In this document: in pieces, positions 15,034 through 16,236 of the stretch
How positions within the stretch are numbered: position 1 is the stretch's first letter
Layout: each line of letters starts with the position of its first letter
Origin: Stenotrophomonas raiganjensis (SeqCode)
GTDB lineage: Bacteria; Pseudomonadota; Gammaproteobacteria; Xanthomonadales; Xanthomonadaceae
Assembly (NCBI RefSeq): GCF_030658505.1
Contig: NZ_JAUTXR010000083.1
Coordinates: forward strand, 1 to 16,236
Direction of reading: 5' to 3'
Length of the DNA stretch: 16,236 nucleotides
Translations under genes and position numbers: made by a program
The notes under the pieces: generated by a model
Seen by the model: only the letters and a program-made list of their open reading frames with translations
Database searches by the model: none
Told to the model about the DNA's origin: nothing

Positions 15034-15042
15034 ATTGTCGCA
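15034..15042 (-). promoter_or_regulatory. Candidate extended -10 promoter of rlmD
   Basis: TGCGACAAT on the minus strand, about 33 bases before the GTG, has a TGn extension and the same sequence as the element upstream of nagZ. No -35 box is seen. It lies in the 127-bp region between rlmD and the divergent receiver-Hpt gene. Confidence 0.35.
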
Positions 15043-15127
15043 GATCCTGACTGGCAGGGCCCGGACCCGCTTGCGCCCAGCGTCGCCGTGCTTGATGATT
15101 GGGCCAGCTGACATGGAGGCAGCCCTG

Positions 15128-15857
15128 ATGCAGATGACCCCGCGGGCCAGCCGGCCCCGCTTCCTGCTTGTCGAGGACGACATCATCAGCCGTGGTTTTT
15201 TTCAAGGCGGCGTTGGAAACGTTACCGGCGGACGTGGACACCGCAGATTCACTGGCCAGTGCCCTTGCCAGCGCCGAGCCCGGCGCGCATGACCTGTGGC
15301 TGATCGACGTGAACCTGCCCGACGGCAATGGCGCGCAACTGCTGCGCGAGCTGCGTCGCTCACACCCGGACACGCCGGCCTTGGCACATACCGCCGACGG
15401 CGACACCTCCATCCATGCCCGTCTGCGCGAAGCCGGATTCAGCGACACCCTGGTCAAGCCCCTGGGCCGCGACCAGCTGCTGAAAGCCGTGCGTCGGGCG
15501 CTGGTGAACAGCCCGGCGGGGACTGTGATGGCGCAGGCGCCAGCGGCGGTCGAGCTGCAGGTGCAGGACTGGGACGAGACGGCCGCACTGGCCGCGCTCA
15601 ATGGCCAACGCAACCACCTGATCGCCCTGCGCGAGCTGTTCCTGGCCGAGTTGCCGGGCGTGCGTGATGCAGTGGAGCAGGCGGTGGACCAGCACGACGA
15701 GCGCCAGCTGCGCAGCCAGTTGCACCGGTTGCAGGCGAGCTGCGGCTTCGTGGGGGCGGCACGGTTGGGCCGGGCGGTGCGCCAGCTGCATCATGCGCCC
15801 GAGTCCGGGCAGGCCCAGGCGGGGTTCCGCGACGCGGTGGCTGCCCTGCTGCACTGA
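15128..15857 (+). pseudogene. Receiver-Hpt phosphorelay protein, frameshifted by one T in a 7-T run
   Basis: Reading from the ATG at 15128 (GGAGG 8 bases upstream) gives MQMTPRASRPRFLLVEDD, then changes frame after SRGFF and would stop at 15292. The rest of the protein continues in the +1 frame to 15857. Removing one T from the run 15196-15202 restores a 242-residue protein reading SRGFFKAALETLPADV across the join. The restored protein has a receiver domain (acidic pocket E16, D17, D18; phosphoacceptor D60 in LIDVNLPDGNG; switch T88; K110 in VKPLG). A C-terminal histidine phosphotransfer domain follows, with H199 in LHRLQASCGFVGA. It would relay phosphate between histidine kinases and response regulators; no kinase is nearby. 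The second frame alone (from 15168) lacks the acidic pocket. It could be a true mutation, a sequencing error or slippage-corrected expression. Confidence 0.85.
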
Positions 15858-15985
15858 GGGTTGGTCGGCAGGGCTGCGCCCTGCACCCGCAGATGCTTCA
15901 AGCCAAGGCAACAGCAAACGCAAAAGCCGGCATCCCGTGGGATGGCGGGGCGGTGTCGGAGCGCGGGGACGCCGTGAACCTGTGG
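15858..15985. repeat. Intergenic repeat region with two small hairpins
   Basis: No gene is seen. GCAGGGC and GCCCTGC (15868-15884) form a 7-bp stem just after the receiver-Hpt stop and may serve as its transcript end. CATCCCGTGGGATG (15931-15944) is a second small palindrome. GGGGACGCCGTGAACC (15965-15980) is the inverted copy of 144-159. The stretch resembles dispersed Stenotrophomonas intergenic repeats from memory; the IS has probably truncated it. Confidence 0.5.

Positions 15986-16236
<251 letters not shown>

Noticed and set aside
13330..15111. Plus-strand open frame of 593 codons opposite rlmD and the CYTH gene
   Set aside because: The minus strand carries complete RlmD and CYTH catalytic motifs; the antisense product is low-complexity and His/Gln/Ala-rich.
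15001..15186. N-terminal extension of RlmD to an ATG at 15186
   Set aside because: The extra 62 residues are not RlmD-like and overlap the receiver gene on the other strand; the TRAM match begins right after the GTG at 15000.

Overview
The window looks like chromosomal DNA of a high-GC gammaproteobacterium of the Xanthomonadaceae, most likely Stenotrophomonas. The reasons are the strong third-position GC bias, the gene content (AidB, ligase-associated repair genes, a thioinosine-type phosphorylase beside hpt, a FrnE-like thioredoxin-fold protein) and intergenic repeats of a kind I associate with that genus. No tRNA, rRNA, CRISPR array, phage or toxin gene is visible. Genes are tightly packed and no stretch over 300 bp lacks a gene.

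Layout. Both ends are cut inside IS3-family insertion sequences on the minus strand: the start of orfA at the left (1-132) and the end of orfB at the right (15986-16236). A 16-bp motif lies just inside each IS end in inverted orientation, so both elements probably sit in copies of one dispersed repeat. The next block is for DNA damage. aidB (minus, 231-1868) is divergent from a four-gene plus-strand operon (1982-7671) encoding a beta-lactamase-fold exonuclease, an ATP-dependent DNA ligase, an Lhr-Core helicase and the phosphoesterase PdeM. The genes of this operon overlap by 4 to 11 bp. A small orphan protein (7673-7939) faces it tail to tail, followed by an FAD monooxygenase (8121-9389) and a cold-shock protein with a textbook terminator.

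The second half is mostly minus strand. nagZ-hpt-phosphorylase (12177 down to 9787) is a tight operon joining peptidoglycan recycling, purine salvage and methylthioinosine breakdown; hypoxanthine made by the phosphorylase is the substrate of Hpt. Then come a FrnE-like disulfide oxidoreductase, a 27-bp perfect palindrome, a CYTH-domain phosphohydrolase and rlmD. Divergent from rlmD is a receiver-Hpt phosphorelay gene broken by one extra T in a run of seven.

Nothing here is a wholly unknown system. The points most worth a second look are the homopolymer frameshift, the aidB/Exo-Lig-Lhr-PdeM arrangement, the large palindrome, the small orphan protein, and the repeat-associated IS ends.
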